A stretch of DNA of 64,000 bases, from positions 131,124-195,123 of the forward strand of contig JAEWSC010000064.1 of NCBI GenBank assembly GCA_023398575.1, written 5' to 3'. Origin of the DNA: Bacillota bacterium. GTDB lineage: Bacteria > Bacillota > Clostridia > Christensenellales > Aristaeellaceae. The position numbers and the translations under genes are program-made. The notes under the pieces were generated by a model. The model worked only from the letters and a program-made list of their open reading frames with translations, was not told the origin of the DNA and did no database searches. Each line of letters begins with the position of its first letter. The stretch's first letter is position 1. This document shows, piece after piece, positions 18,258 to 27,211 of the stretch.

Positions 18258-19061
18258 ATGAAGATTGGGTTCCTAGGTGCCGGAAACATGGCTGGCGCCA
18301 TCCTTCAGGGTTTATTGGAAAAAGGCTTTACACAGGGTGCAAACATCATGATTTCTCGTCGCGATCCCGCAAAACGGGTTGAGCTGGCGAAAAATTATGG
18401 TGTTTTGGCAGCGGATAGCAATGTTCATCTTGTTAAGGCTTGCGACATTATCGTGCTTGCGGTAAAGCCGATATTTCTCAAGCAGGTCATTGATGAAATC
18501 AAACCATATATTGAGGACAAGCCAGTCATATCCATTGCTGCAGGCTGGACATTTGCTGCATTAAAGGAAGCTTTCGCACCTTATATGCCCCCGCTTTTAA
18601 GGGTATCGGTAAACACACCTGTATTGGTGGGGGAAGGTTCCACCATCTTGTGTGAAGAAACAACTTTTCCAGAAGAAGTACATTCCTGGACCAAAGAAAT
18701 GTTTTCAGCCCTTGGCACCGTACGGATTTTGCCAGAAAGGCTATTTGATGCAGTAGTGGCCATCAGCGGCAGCGGTGTTGCCTATGTTTATACCTTTATT
18801 GAGGCGCTAGGGGATGGCGCTGTGCGCTTGGGGCTGCCTAGGGATGCGGCGTACGAACTGGCGGCACAGACAATGATCGGAGCCGGAAAAATGGTACTTG
18901 AGACCAAGGCGCATCCAGGAGCACTAAAAGATGCTGTTTGTTCGCCGGCCGGCAGCACCATTGAGGCAATTTATGAACTGGAGAAAAACGGCTTCCGAGG
19001 CATTGTGATGGCCGCTATGGACGCCTGTGCAGAGAAGCTAAAGAAAATGGCTTCCAAATGA
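18258..19061 (+). CDS. proC: pyrroline-5-carboxylate reductase
   Basis: The last step of proline synthesis, using NAD(P)H. The Rossmann motif is GFLGAGNMAGAI at the N terminus. The C-terminal signature is HPGALKDAVCSPAGSTIEAI. It is 267 residues long, and its start lies 9 nt after GGGG of the ribosome binding site. It stands alone with its own promoter; no proA or proB is nearby. Confidence 0.95.
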   Translation: MKIGFLGAGNMAGAILQGLLEKGFTQGANIMISRRDPAKRVELAKNYGVLAADSNVHLVKACDIIVLAVKPIFLKQVIDEIKPYIEDKPVISIAAGWTFAALKEAFAPYMPPLLRVSVNTPVLVGEGSTILCEETTFPEEVHSWTKEMFSALGTVRILPERLFDAVVAISGSGVAYVYTFIEALGDGAVRLGLPRDAAYELAAQTMIGAGKMVLETKAHPGALKDAVCSPAGSTIEAIYELEKNGFRGIVMAAMDACAEKLKKMASK

Positions 19062-19082
19062 CAAAAGGAGAGTTATCATTTC

Positions 19083-19613
19083 ATGCAAAATGACACCGCA
19101 CCACAAAAGCAGGTGCAGATTTTTACTGATGGCGCTTGTTCCGGTAACCCTGGTCCCGGCGGCTGGGCCGCCATATTATGCTTTGGTGAACACCGCAAAG
19201 AGGTTTCCGGTTTTATGCCAGGCACTACCAACAACCGTATGGAATTGTTTGCTGCCATCAGCGGCTTGGGAACACTTAAAGTATCCTGCAAGGTGCAGTT
19301 GTACTCCGACTCAGCTTATCTTGTCAATGCTTTTGAGGAAAAATGGATTGACCGCTGGCAAGCTAATGGCTGGAAGACGGCTGGAGGACAGCCGGTGGAG
19401 AATCAGGATCTCTGGCGGCTTTTATTACATCAAACCAAAAAGCATCAGGTAACATTTCATAAAGTAAAAGGCCATTCCGATCATCCTGAAAACAACCGCT
19501 GTGACGAGATGGCCAGAGGCCAGATACAGGAGTACATGCGTATGAATGGACAGGTGGCGGAGACTGTGCCGGTTTCCATGCCTGCTGTTACTGATAATAA
19601 GGAAGCCAAATGA
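19083..19613 (+). CDS. rnhA: ribonuclease HI
   Basis: Removes RNA from RNA-DNA hybrids. The catalytic acids are in FTDGACSGNPGPGGWA, NNRMELFAAI, YSDSAYLVNAF and RCDEMARGQ, the D-E-D-D set of type 1 RNase H. It is 176 residues long with a short unstructured tail. It lies 21 nt after proC with AAAGGAG as ribosome binding site, so the two are probably co-transcribed. Confidence 0.95.
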   Translation: MQNDTAPQKQVQIFTDGACSGNPGPGGWAAILCFGEHRKEVSGFMPGTTNNRMELFAAISGLGTLKVSCKVQLYSDSAYLVNAFEEKWIDRWQANGWKTAGGQPVENQDLWRLLLHQTKKHQVTFHKVKGHSDHPENNRCDEMARGQIQEYMRMNGQVAETVPVSMPAVTDNKEAK

Positions 19614-19906
19614 TACCGGGGGATAGTGCGGCTTCGTTCTTCGGTCAATTAAAACTATTCGCGAAAGGATACTTTTACGAATAGTTTTATGGTAAAATGA
19701 CGATATCAGCGTAACACATATGTATATGCTTCCTTATACATGGTTCGTCTTGTATTCCGGCCGACAACGAATTTATACTTGAAGGTTCCATGTTTGGAAT
19801 CGTCGATTAGCATAAGATATTATCGCCAATGTGAGCGATTTTCTGCCAGCAAAATAAATTCCCCTTAACATAATTTCAAAATGTCTCTCTGTCAAGGAGT
19901 TATGTC
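19614..19906. other. 293-nt intergenic region between rnhA and the recombinase gene
   Basis: No ORF with a ribosome binding site is seen. The stretch is AT-rich and holds an 11-bp inverted repeat (19651-19688) and a small TTCCA/TGGAA hairpin near 19786-19800. It probably carries the recombinase promoter, but I could not settle on one. Confidence 0.5.
19651..19688. repeat. 11-bp perfect inverted repeat downstream of rnhA
   Basis: AAAACTATTCG (19651-19661) pairs with CGAATAGTTTT (19678-19688) across a 16-nt loop. The A and T ends give weak U-tracts on both strands, so it may act as a terminator for rnhA. The stem is AT-rich for that role. Confidence 0.6.
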
Positions 19907-21028
19907 ATGCAATCAAATTACCAAAAGCGTACGGACGAAAAGCGCATGGAGATGATCCGTCAGGTTGCCAAGGAATTACCTCGTGCCTGCGGTGATTTTT
20001 TGCGCGCCATCAGCACAACCACCAGTACGCTGACAAGGCTTGCTTATGCGTATGACCTACGCATCTTCTTTACGTTTTTGACGACAGAACTGCCTGAATA
20101 TGTTCAATCAGACCTGCACAGTTTGCAGGATAGTGACATTGATCGTATCAAACAGCGAGAATTGGAACAATATGTAGAATATTTAACAATGTATTACAAG
20201 AACTCTGAATCAGAAAATGACGAAAAATGGATATCAAAGCCAATTTATAACCATGAACTTGGAATTATGCGAAAGCTATCTACCCTTCGTTCTTTCTTTG
20301 CATATCTGTTTTCTAGCAGCCGCATAACTTCCAATGTAACAACGCTGATTCCCCTGCCTAAACTGCATGCCAAACCGATTTTGCGCTTGGAGGATAAAGA
20401 AATCGATAGAATGCTATCCATTGTGCAAAGCGGCGAAAGATTGTCGGACAGGCAGCAAAAATACCAAGCGCTTACAAGATCCCGTGATTATGCGATGCTG
20501 TGTTTGTTTCTGGGCACCGGTATCCGCGTCAGTGAATGCGTAGGTATTAATCTTGACGACATCGACTTTTCTCAAAACGCTTTTCTGGTAACACGAAAAG
20601 GCGGTAATCAAGTGATGCTTTATTTCCCGCAGGAAGTTGCAGATGCACTTCAGATGTATCTATGTGAAAGGAATACCGTCACTCCCCTTCCAGGCCACGA
20701 GGATGCGCTGTTTCTCTCTTTGCAAAAGCGGCGGATTACGCAGCGAGCAGTGCAAAATTTGGTCAAAAAATATGCGCTGCTGGCCGCTCCGCTCAAAAAA
20801 CGAATCAGCCCGCATAAGCTGCGCAGTACCTTTGGAACTAATCTGTATCACGAAACTGGTGATATATATCTAGTGGCGGATGTATTAGGTCATGCAGATG
20901 TGAATACTACCAGGAAGCATTATGCAGCCATGACAGAACTAAGGCGCAAAGAAGCGGCTCAGTTTGTTCGACTGCCCGAAAAAAAGGAGAACCTTGTCAT
21001 AGCGGATGAAAAAACCGATTCAAACTGA
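19907..21028 (+). CDS. tyrosine recombinase (XerC/XerD-like)
   Basis: A site-specific recombinase of 373 residues with an N-terminal SAM-like/core-binding domain and a C-terminal catalytic domain. All catalytic residues are present: R207 (TGIRVSE), the lysine in TRKGG, H303 and R306 (SPHKLRS), H329 (GHADV) and Y339 (KHYAAM). AAGGAG precedes the ATG. A recombinase of this kind beside lexA occurs in many Clostridia, so a chromosome-resident Xer-like role is more likely than a phage integrase. There is no tRNA end, att-like repeat or phage gene next to it. Confidence 0.88.
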   Translation: MQSNYQKRTDEKRMEMIRQVAKELPRACGDFLRAISTTTSTLTRLAYAYDLRIFFTFLTTELPEYVQSDLHSLQDSDIDRIKQRELEQYVEYLTMYYKNSESENDEKWISKPIYNHELGIMRKLSTLRSFFAYLFSSSRITSNVTTLIPLPKLHAKPILRLEDKEIDRMLSIVQSGERLSDRQQKYQALTRSRDYAMLCLFLGTGIRVSECVGINLDDIDFSQNAFLVTRKGGNQVMLYFPQEVADALQMYLCERNTVTPLPGHEDALFLSLQKRRITQRAVQNLVKKYALLAAPLKKRISPHKLRSTFGTNLYHETGDIYLVADVLGHADVNTTRKHYAAMTELRRKEAAQFVRLPEKKENLVIADEKTDSN

Positions 21029-21047
21029 TTGTAATGCACCCAATTAG

Positions 21048-21061
21048 CGAACAAATGTTTG
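21048..21061. promoter_or_regulatory. LexA (SOS) box
   Basis: CGAACAAATGTTTG matches the Gram-positive SOS box CGAACRNRYGTTYG at every position. It lies 8 nt upstream of the lexA -35 box, as expected for autoregulation of lexA. Confidence 0.88.
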
Positions 21062-21068
21062 ATTTTTA

Positions 21069-21097
21069 TTGCATTCAAAATGCTCTTATGCTATACT
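21069..21097 (+). promoter_or_regulatory. lexA promoter
   Basis: TTGCAT (21069-21074), a 17-nt spacer and TATACT (21092-21097) with TGC before the -10. The SOS box sits just upstream. Confidence 0.75.
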
Positions 21098-21132
21098 TAC
21101 AATTAATTAACATAATGTAAGGCGGTGTCGCC

Positions 21133-21741
21133 ATGAAAAAACCCCGGGGCGATAATCAGCAGAAGATATTGGAGTTCATTAAGTCCGAGGTGCAAACCAA
21201 GGGATATCCCCCATCTGTACGCGAAATTGGCGATGCGGTAGGCTTAAAATCCACTTCCACCGTACATGGTCACTTGACAAGGCTTGAGAAAAAAGGCCTG
21301 CTGCATAGAGACTCTATGAAGCCACGTGCCATGGAGGTTCTGGGCGAAGATCTGTTTCCGCGTGTTTCTGCCATTCCAGTACCACTGGTGGGCAGGGTAA
21401 CTGCCGGCTTACCCATTTTAGCAGAAGAGAATATTGAAGAGAATATTGCTCTTCCTGAAAGCATGGTTGGTGAAGGCACATTTTTTGTTCTTCTTGTAAA
21501 GGGAGAGAGTATGATTACTGCCGGCATTCTGGATGGTGACTATGTAGTTGTCCGCCAGCAACCGGATGCACGTAACGGCGATATTGTTGTTGCCATGATT
21601 GATGATGAAGCAACAGTAAAGCGCTTCTTTAAAGAAAACGGAGTGTTTCGTCTACAGCCTGAAAACCCAACTATGCAACCGATTCTTGTCCAAGAAGTAA
21701 CAGTATTGGGTAAAGTTGTTTCCTTGTTCAGACGCCTGTAG
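21133..21741 (+). CDS. lexA: SOS repressor LexA
   Basis: A repressor of 202 residues. The N-terminal winged helix contains SVREIGDAVGLKSTSTVHGHL. The C-terminal peptidase has the self-cleavage Ala-Gly in RVTAGLP, the serine in KGESMITAGI and the lysine in EATVKRFF. An SOS box lies in its promoter. A strong terminator follows, so it is monocistronic. Confidence 0.96.
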   Translation: MKKPRGDNQQKILEFIKSEVQTKGYPPSVREIGDAVGLKSTSTVHGHLTRLEKKGLLHRDSMKPRAMEVLGEDLFPRVSAIPVPLVGRVTAGLPILAEENIEENIALPESMVGEGTFFVLLVKGESMITAGILDGDYVVVRQQPDARNGDIVVAMIDDEATVKRFFKENGVFRLQPENPTMQPILVQEVTVLGKVVSLFRRL

Positions 21742-21760
21742 AGTAAGATATTATTATGAT

Positions 21761-21790
21761 AAACCGGAGTAAGCGCTCCGGTTTTTTATT
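21761..21790 (+). terminator. rho-independent terminator of lexA
   Basis: AAACCGGAG (21761-21769) pairs with CTCCGGTTT (21776-21784), followed by a T run. Confidence 0.9.
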
Positions 21791-21872
21791 TATCGCAAAT
21801 TGACATGGCTGCTTCATGCGCCCGAAATCTTGGTATATAATACTCCAAACAAATCAAGAAAGAGGTGTAGCT

Positions 21873-22598
21873 ATGAATCAGTCAGAAGCAATGGCGGCGC
21901 GAGTGTCACGACGAAGTTATTTACTTGATCCAATACCTCATAGCAAGCTTCGTACCTTGGAGGAATCAATTCATGCATATAATCGTCAGTCGGGTCTCTC
22001 ATTAAAGCTGTTAGCAGAAGGCGGAAGTGTATTTTATGAACTCAAAAGAAGCTACGGTCTTTTTACAGGAGTTAAATCCATCATTCTTCTAAAGGGAAAA
22101 ACGGCAGACCCTCACTTAAGAGAAAAGAGTGGGATCTTCGGCGAATTGGTAGTTCTGGAAGCGACAAAGCTTGGTCTTTCCACATGCTGGGTTGGTGGAA
22201 ACTATAGTAAGCGTGACTTTCCAATTGCGATAAATGCCGATGAATCCCCCATATGTATTATCACAGTTGGCACTTCTCCTAAGGAAAAGACACCCCATGA
22301 GAGGGTTGCCTACACTTTGGCCAATAGAAAAAGTAAACCTTTGGACAACCTCTACCAAGCGGATAGTAATCCTCCTACTTGGTTCTTTGATGGCATCAAA
22401 GCTGCATCCCTTGCGCCTTCCTATGCCAATGCACAGTCAGTAAAATTTCATTACAAGGCAGGTGCGGTTTCAGCATCTGTCGCTGAGGAAAATAGCTACC
22501 GCCTTATTGATTTGGGTATTGCAAAAGCCCACTTCGCGCTAGCGGCAGTGGGCCATTTTGCATCAGGCAATAGGGGCATTTTTTCAAAACGGTATTGA
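21873..22598 (+). CDS. nitroreductase-family protein
   Basis: A protein of 241 residues like the putative TM nitroreductases of Clostridia. It starts with AMAARVSRRSYLLDPI, which resembles the FMN-binding RRSxR entry of nitroreductases. LEATKLGLSTCWVGG is the usual second half of that fold, and a repeated half follows it. Its physiological substrate is unknown. The ATG at 21873 has AAGAGGTG upstream and is chosen over an ATG at 21816. It converges with rodA; only 3 nt separate the stop codons. Confidence 0.7.
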   Translation: MNQSEAMAARVSRRSYLLDPIPHSKLRTLEESIHAYNRQSGLSLKLLAEGGSVFYELKRSYGLFTGVKSIILLKGKTADPHLREKSGIFGELVVLEATKLGLSTCWVGGNYSKRDFPIAINADESPICIITVGTSPKEKTPHERVAYTLANRKSKPLDNLYQADSNPPTWFFDGIKAASLAPSYANAQSVKFHYKAGAVSASVAEENSYRLIDLGIAKAHFALAAVGHFASGNRGIFSKRY

Positions 22599-22601
22599 GC
22601 C

Positions 22602-23813
22602 TTAGTATCGGCTGTATCTGTTAACCCGCAGTTGCGGTGTATTTACCGCAGCTGATAAGCTTCGATTCTTAACAACGTTCAAAACAAGGCCTACACCCGC
22701 CATGTTGGTGACCATGTTTGAACCACCATAGCTGAGCATTGGCAGCGGTATGCCAGCGATGGGCATAAGGCCAAGCGTCATGGCAATATTCTGAAAAACG
22801 TGGAACAAAAACATAGCCATAACACCGATAATAATCATCTGCCCGAATTTATCTTGGGTGAATCTAGCCAGATATACCATGCGCAATATAATCAGCAGAT
22901 AAATCAGCAATATCACACCGCAGCCAATAAAACCAAAGGCCTCCCCGATGGTAGAAAAGATAAAATCTGTCCAATCAGCCGGCACATAATCCAATTGGCT
23001 CATAGAACCATTGACAAACATACCAATTCCGCTAATGCCACCAGAACCGATTGCAATTTTTGATTGTGTCATCTGATAGGCGTCATTGGAGGAATACATT
23101 TCAGGATTAAAAAACGATAGGATACGCTGAAGGCGATAACTATCACTGCCGCTGGCAACGGCAACGCCATACATAGCCAAAACAAACAGTGCGCCAGCAG
23201 CGGCCATGCCGATGAGTATTTTTAGCTTAACACCGCCGAAATAGAGCATTACAGCGAATATGAAGATCATCACCATCAGTGACCCCCACTCGCCCTGTAA
23301 TAGAATAAATAGTGCAGGAAAGGCAAGTATGGACATGGTACGAACAAAATCTTTCCAGGTAGACATGGGCTCATTTTCCCTGGATAAGATTCGGGCCATC
23401 ACCATTATCATGCCGAGCTTTGCAAACTCGGAGGGCTGAATGGTGTAGCCCCAAATGATGTTCATCCACGCTTTCACACCGCTCACCTGCGAGGTAACAA
23501 GCACGAGAAACAGCAAGAATACGCTGATGTAATAAAACAGACGGGAAAGAAGGCGAAGATTCTCATAGCGGAAGGCTATAATAACACCTAAAATGATTGG
23601 CGATATCAACAAGAAAATTGCCTGCTTTGAACCGTTTTCTGAATTGACAATATGATTTAGCAGTGTCATCTCAGGTGCAGAGCTGACCTGATATGTGGCA
23701 ATCGTTACGGCGAGTACGCCGAAAATTGCCAGGATATACGTTAATATGATCAGAGACAAATCCAGGTGAGCCTTTGCCCGCCTGTTTTCAGTGATCATCA
23801 TGCTCATGCCCAT
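22602..23813 (-). CDS. rodA: RodA/FtsW-family peptidoglycan glycosyltransferase
   Basis: A SEDS polytopic membrane protein of 403 residues that polymerises glycan strands for cell elongation. About ten hydrophobic helices are seen, along with SEDS motifs such as QPSEFAKLGMIMVMA, YVPADWTDFIFSTIGEAFGF and GIPLPMLSYGGSNM. It lies in the mre/pbp2 cluster, so RodA is preferred to FtsW. The start overlaps the minD stop; ATG codons at 23813 and 23807 both lie behind AAGGA. Confidence 0.92.
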   Translation of the reverse strand: MGMSMMITENRRAKAHLDLSLIILTYILAIFGVLAVTIATYQVSSAPEMTLLNHIVNSENGSKQAIFLLISPIILGVIIAFRYENLRLLSRLFYYISVFLLFLVLVTSQVSGVKAWMNIIWGYTIQPSEFAKLGMIMVMARILSRENEPMSTWKDFVRTMSILAFPALFILLQGEWGSLMVMIFIFAVMLYFGGVKLKILIGMAAAGALFVLAMYGVAVASGSDSYRLQRILSFFNPEMYSSNDAYQMTQSKIAIGSGGISGIGMFVNGSMSQLDYVPADWTDFIFSTIGEAFGFIGCGVILLIYLLIILRMVYLARFTQDKFGQMIIIGVMAMFLFHVFQNIAMTLGLMPIAGIPLPMLSYGGSNMVTNMAGVGLVLNVVKNRSLSAAVNTPQLRVNRYSRY

Positions 23814-24610
23814 TCACATCCTTTTTTCTCCCTGCTGAACAGGCGTTTTATTGCCGTGCGGGAGTCCTTTTCGACGACCGGGAAGGGAACCGTTTCCCCC
23901 ACCAGCCTTCTCACGATCCTTTGCAGGGATGATTGTACATCCCCTTTTCCTTCAATTGCCGTTTCATGGCGTAAAAGTTTCTGGTACACTTGCTCCGACC
24001 TTGGCAAAATGCCAAGCAACTGCATATCCAACGTTTGGGCGATGGTTACGGGCGAATACATTTCACCCGCCTGCACCATTGAGGATACCACCTGATTGAT
24101 AATCAGCATTGGCCTTGGCAGTCCATACTCTGTTACAAGGCCGCACACTCGTTCCACATCGCGCATAGCCACGTCATCTGGCGTCGTGACCAAGATGGTA
24201 TCATCCGCAGCGCCTAATACGTTTTGAAAGCCTCTGCCAATACCTGCAGGGCAATCGACAATCACATATGCAAAGTCTTTCTTTAGCCGTATCATCAAAC
24301 GCTGCATATCCTGTGCGGTTACTCCGGACGAATCACTCATCTGAGCGGCGGGCAGTAGGGATAAAGTTGGATACCGCCAATGGCTGACAAGCGCCTGCTT
24401 TAGCTTGCAATCACCATGCACCACGTCCACCAGATCAAACGCAATGTGGTTTTGAAGCCCCAGCATAACATCCAGGCTACGTAAGCCAATATCCGCATCC
24501 ACAATAACTACATGCTGCTTGCGCATGGCTAATCCAACAGCCAGCGCCGAAGCAATCGTTGACTTCCCCACTCCGCCTTTTCCTGAAGCGATCATCCATG
24601 CCTGGCTCAT
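23804..24610 (-). CDS. minD: septum-site determining ATPase MinD
   Basis: A ParA/MinD ATPase of 268 residues. It has the deviant Walker A SGKGGVGKST, the MinD-specific DIGLRSLDVMLGLQN and the switch DCPAGIGRGF. A basic C-terminal stretch (SRTAIKRLFSREKK) could be the membrane-targeting helix. MinD normally recruits MinC to block division at poles. Neither minC nor minE is in this operon. The ATG at 24610 has AAGGGG 6 nt upstream and is preferred to an earlier in-frame ATG. Confidence 0.88.
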   Translation of the reverse strand: MSQAWMIASGKGGVGKSTIASALAVGLAMRKQHVVIVDADIGLRSLDVMLGLQNHIAFDLVDVVHGDCKLKQALVSHWRYPTLSLLPAAQMSDSSGVTAQDMQRLMIRLKKDFAYVIVDCPAGIGRGFQNVLGAADDTILVTTPDDVAMRDVERVCGLVTEYGLPRPMLIINQVVSSMVQAGEMYSPVTIAQTLDMQLLGILPRSEQVYQKLLRHETAIEGKGDVQSSLQRIVRRLVGETVPFPVVEKDSRTAIKRLFSREKKGCEWA

Positions 24611-24626
24611 ACGCATCCCCTTCGGA

Positions 24627-27197
24627 TTATGGTGTAAGCTGATTGCCACCGGGCAAGGTGGATTCATCCGTTCGCATTGTTTTTTGGTCCATATACCATT
24701 TTATAAAATCCCTGGCGGATGTGGCAGCATCTGCACCGGAATAACCATTTGGTATGAAGGAGACAATCGCAATCTCAGGCTTGTCATAGGGAACAAAGGT
24801 TACAAACCAGGAGTTGTTTTCGACGTCAATTCTGGAATTTTCGGCTGTACCGGTTTTCGCGGCCATTTGTTCTAGATATGGGAATCCCCTGAATTTACCA
24901 GATGCTGTACCTCCATCGTCGACCACGCCCTTCATGCCTTGCCGTATGTAAGGCAGATATTGTTCTGCGCCATCGATGGAATTGACCAAGGTGGGCGTTC
25001 GCTGACTGATAACCTCTCCATCCGGAGAAATAACCGAATCAACAAGCATTAGATTGTACACGTTACCGCCATTGGCGATAGCCGCAACATAGCGTGCTAC
25101 TGCAGCCGGTGTCAATACGGTGATACCTTGCCCAATAGATGTCTGAATTGCGTAACTGCCGCCCCATTTAATTTCATTCAGCGCGCTGTATGCATCACCA
25201 ATTACAGCTCGCAAATATACCATCTCCTGGGTCATGTTCAATTCTTCCATCAGTATGCTTCGCATATTCGCGATCCAGGTTTGACCGTCTGGTCCTTGCG
25301 TCGTCATGACGGCCATATCCATCAGACGCTTGACGCAGCGATTTAAGCGCTCTTCGTCATAAATAATTTTGCGGCTTGCTCCAAAGTTGCGAAAGTGCTT
25401 TTTTAGTGAATTGAAAACAATAATCGGTTTAGATGTATCCTGGCTCGCTTCACCCATAGGCCGTTCAGGATCGTAAAGTGAATTTTGATTGCCTACTACG
25501 CTGCGAAGTTCGCCAGGCAAGTCTACCCCCGTTTTTGATGTCAAACCAAGCCAAGAGGAATATTTGTACAGCAGGTCACTTTGTTGACCACTTGCATCAA
25601 ACAACCGGCTGCCTAATTCAAAGAAAAAGTAGTTGCAGGAATTCTTTATTCCTTCTACGATCGTCTGGTCTGAGTGCTTATACCGTTGATTCGGCGCGAT
25701 CCAGCATTTAGGCGCTTTTGAGGGATCTTTTTCGTACTTATCATAATACCCCTCGTCGCTGATTTTTATTGTAGTATCAAAAGATTCTTTAAACGTGCTT
25801 CCTTCCATCAGCGCGGCAAGCCCTGTCGCCATTTTAAAAATGGAGCCTGGAGCACCTCGAGTATGGATGGCATAGTTCATTAGCAGATTTCGAGAGTCTG
25901 TTTGTATCTGCCTGGCTTCATCACCTGCAGCAACCAGTGCGTTCAGGTCATAGGTTGGATAATTTGCCATAGCAAGTATACGGCCTTCCATATTCACAAC
26001 CATTAGCACGCCATGCTCTGCCAATTGGATAGGATATTTTTGCCAGTTTCTTTCAGCTAATTGCTCTTTGTTGTTTTCCTTCCAGCCCGGTTTTACCATT
26101 TCTTTTTCTTGACGGTCACGCGTAGCGTTGACATTTGCGGCAATAGCACGTTCAGCCTGTTGCTGGAAACTAGTAATCAGGGTTAGTTTAACGTTGTTCC
26201 CATCCTCCGGCTCCACAGTGCTGATGGTACGGGTCACTTTACCATACCGGTCACGTTCCAGTTCCTTATAGCCCTGGCGGAGGTTGGAGTTCTGCGTCAG
26301 CCAATCTTCCATGGATGACTCAATGCCGTCGCGTCCGATAAAGTCATTATATGAATAGCCCTTAGCCTTCAGTTCTTCATATTTTTCCTTAGAGTAAATA
26401 GCCCCGGTGTAGCCGATGATCTGAGCCGCAAGGTTAGACCTAGGATATACACGCTTTGTGCCAACGGCAATTTCCATACCAGGTAGCAATATGGATCGCG
26501 TTTCTACTTCCATTACAGTTTCATAAGCGACCTCTTTTGCAATGACAATCGGCTGAGAGTTAAAAAGGTTCATTTGCATTTCCGAATAAACAGCAATGAT
26601 CTTTTGAATTAATGCCCCATCCGTACCTACAGGAATTTGATATCTTGAGAGTAAGCCAGCTCGAGTCGCAGTTCCGTTAAGGCAATCTGCCGCGGTTGGA
26701 TAGGATGCTGCCGGCAGGTAATGGTTGCTTCTCCATTGCCTTTCCCGCTCTGCAAGAACAGCAGCCGATACCCCGCTTCCAAAGGCAAAACGCCATTCAC
26801 CAGTCTGTGGATCAAGCTCAAAGACAGGTGCTACTGAAATGCTTCCGCCATTTCTTTCGATAATGTCAATCGTCTGAATAATGGACTGCGTAAAGGCTTG
26901 GTAATCTTCCTTTTTACTTTGCGAACCGTCCCGGTAGAAGGTAACGTTATAGATTTCCTCATCTTGCGCCCAAATGATTGAATTTGCATCAGTGATCATA
27001 CCGCGGCTACCGCGCAAAGTGACGGTGGTTGTACGTTTATTCTCCGCCTGCGTTACATACGTATCCGCGCCAAAGACCTGTAAACCCAACAAACCGCGCG
27101 TGAGAAACGCGAAAATAACAAACACGAAAAGTATAAAAAAAACATATCTCCCATTGATCTGAAAAAAGGTTCCGTCTCTAGATGAGCGATTGGTCAA
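24627..27197 (-). CDS. mrdA: penicillin-binding protein 2 (class B transpeptidase)
   Basis: A class B PBP of 856 residues with one N-terminal membrane span (VFFILFVFVIFAFL), a dimerisation domain and a transpeptidase domain. The active-site motifs are GSIFKM (SxxK), SCNYFF (SxN) and AAKTGTAEN (KTG). It crosslinks wall with RodA during elongation. About 100 extra residues with no transpeptidase motif lie between the SxN and KTG motifs. The start is TTG at 27197 behind AGGGGAGGG. It lies between mreD and minD in the same operon. Confidence 0.92.
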   Translation of the reverse strand: MTNRSSRDGTFFQINGRYVFFILFVFVIFAFLTRGLLGLQVFGADTYVTQAENKRTTTVTLRGSRGMITDANSIIWAQDEEIYNVTFYRDGSQSKKEDYQAFTQSIIQTIDIIERNGGSISVAPVFELDPQTGEWRFAFGSGVSAAVLAERERQWRSNHYLPAASYPTAADCLNGTATRAGLLSRYQIPVGTDGALIQKIIAVYSEMQMNLFNSQPIVIAKEVAYETVMEVETRSILLPGMEIAVGTKRVYPRSNLAAQIIGYTGAIYSKEKYEELKAKGYSYNDFIGRDGIESSMEDWLTQNSNLRQGYKELERDRYGKVTRTISTVEPEDGNNVKLTLITSFQQQAERAIAANVNATRDRQEKEMVKPGWKENNKEQLAERNWQKYPIQLAEHGVLMVVNMEGRILAMANYPTYDLNALVAAGDEARQIQTDSRNLLMNYAIHTRGAPGSIFKMATGLAALMEGSTFKESFDTTIKISDEGYYDKYEKDPSKAPKCWIAPNQRYKHSDQTIVEGIKNSCNYFFFELGSRLFDASGQQSDLLYKYSSWLGLTSKTGVDLPGELRSVVGNQNSLYDPERPMGEASQDTSKPIIVFNSLKKHFRNFGASRKIIYDEERLNRCVKRLMDMAVMTTQGPDGQTWIANMRSILMEELNMTQEMVYLRAVIGDAYSALNEIKWGGSYAIQTSIGQGITVLTPAAVARYVAAIANGGNVYNLMLVDSVISPDGEVISQRTPTLVNSIDGAEQYLPYIRQGMKGVVDDGGTASGKFRGFPYLEQMAAKTGTAENSRIDVENNSWFVTFVPYDKPEIAIVSFIPNGYSGADAATSARDFIKWYMDQKTMRTDESTLPGGNQLTP

Positions 27198-27211
27198 GTA
27201 AATCCCTCCCC

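Noticed and set aside
19907..21028. Tyrosine recombinase as a sign of a mobile element
   Set aside because: No cargo, phage genes, att repeats or tRNA end are next to it, and the lexA neighbour and base composition look like core chromosome.
21800..21841. TTGACA before the nitroreductase-like gene
   Set aside because: The nearest TATAAT is 30 nt away, too far for a sigma-A promoter; any real promoter here has a weak -35.
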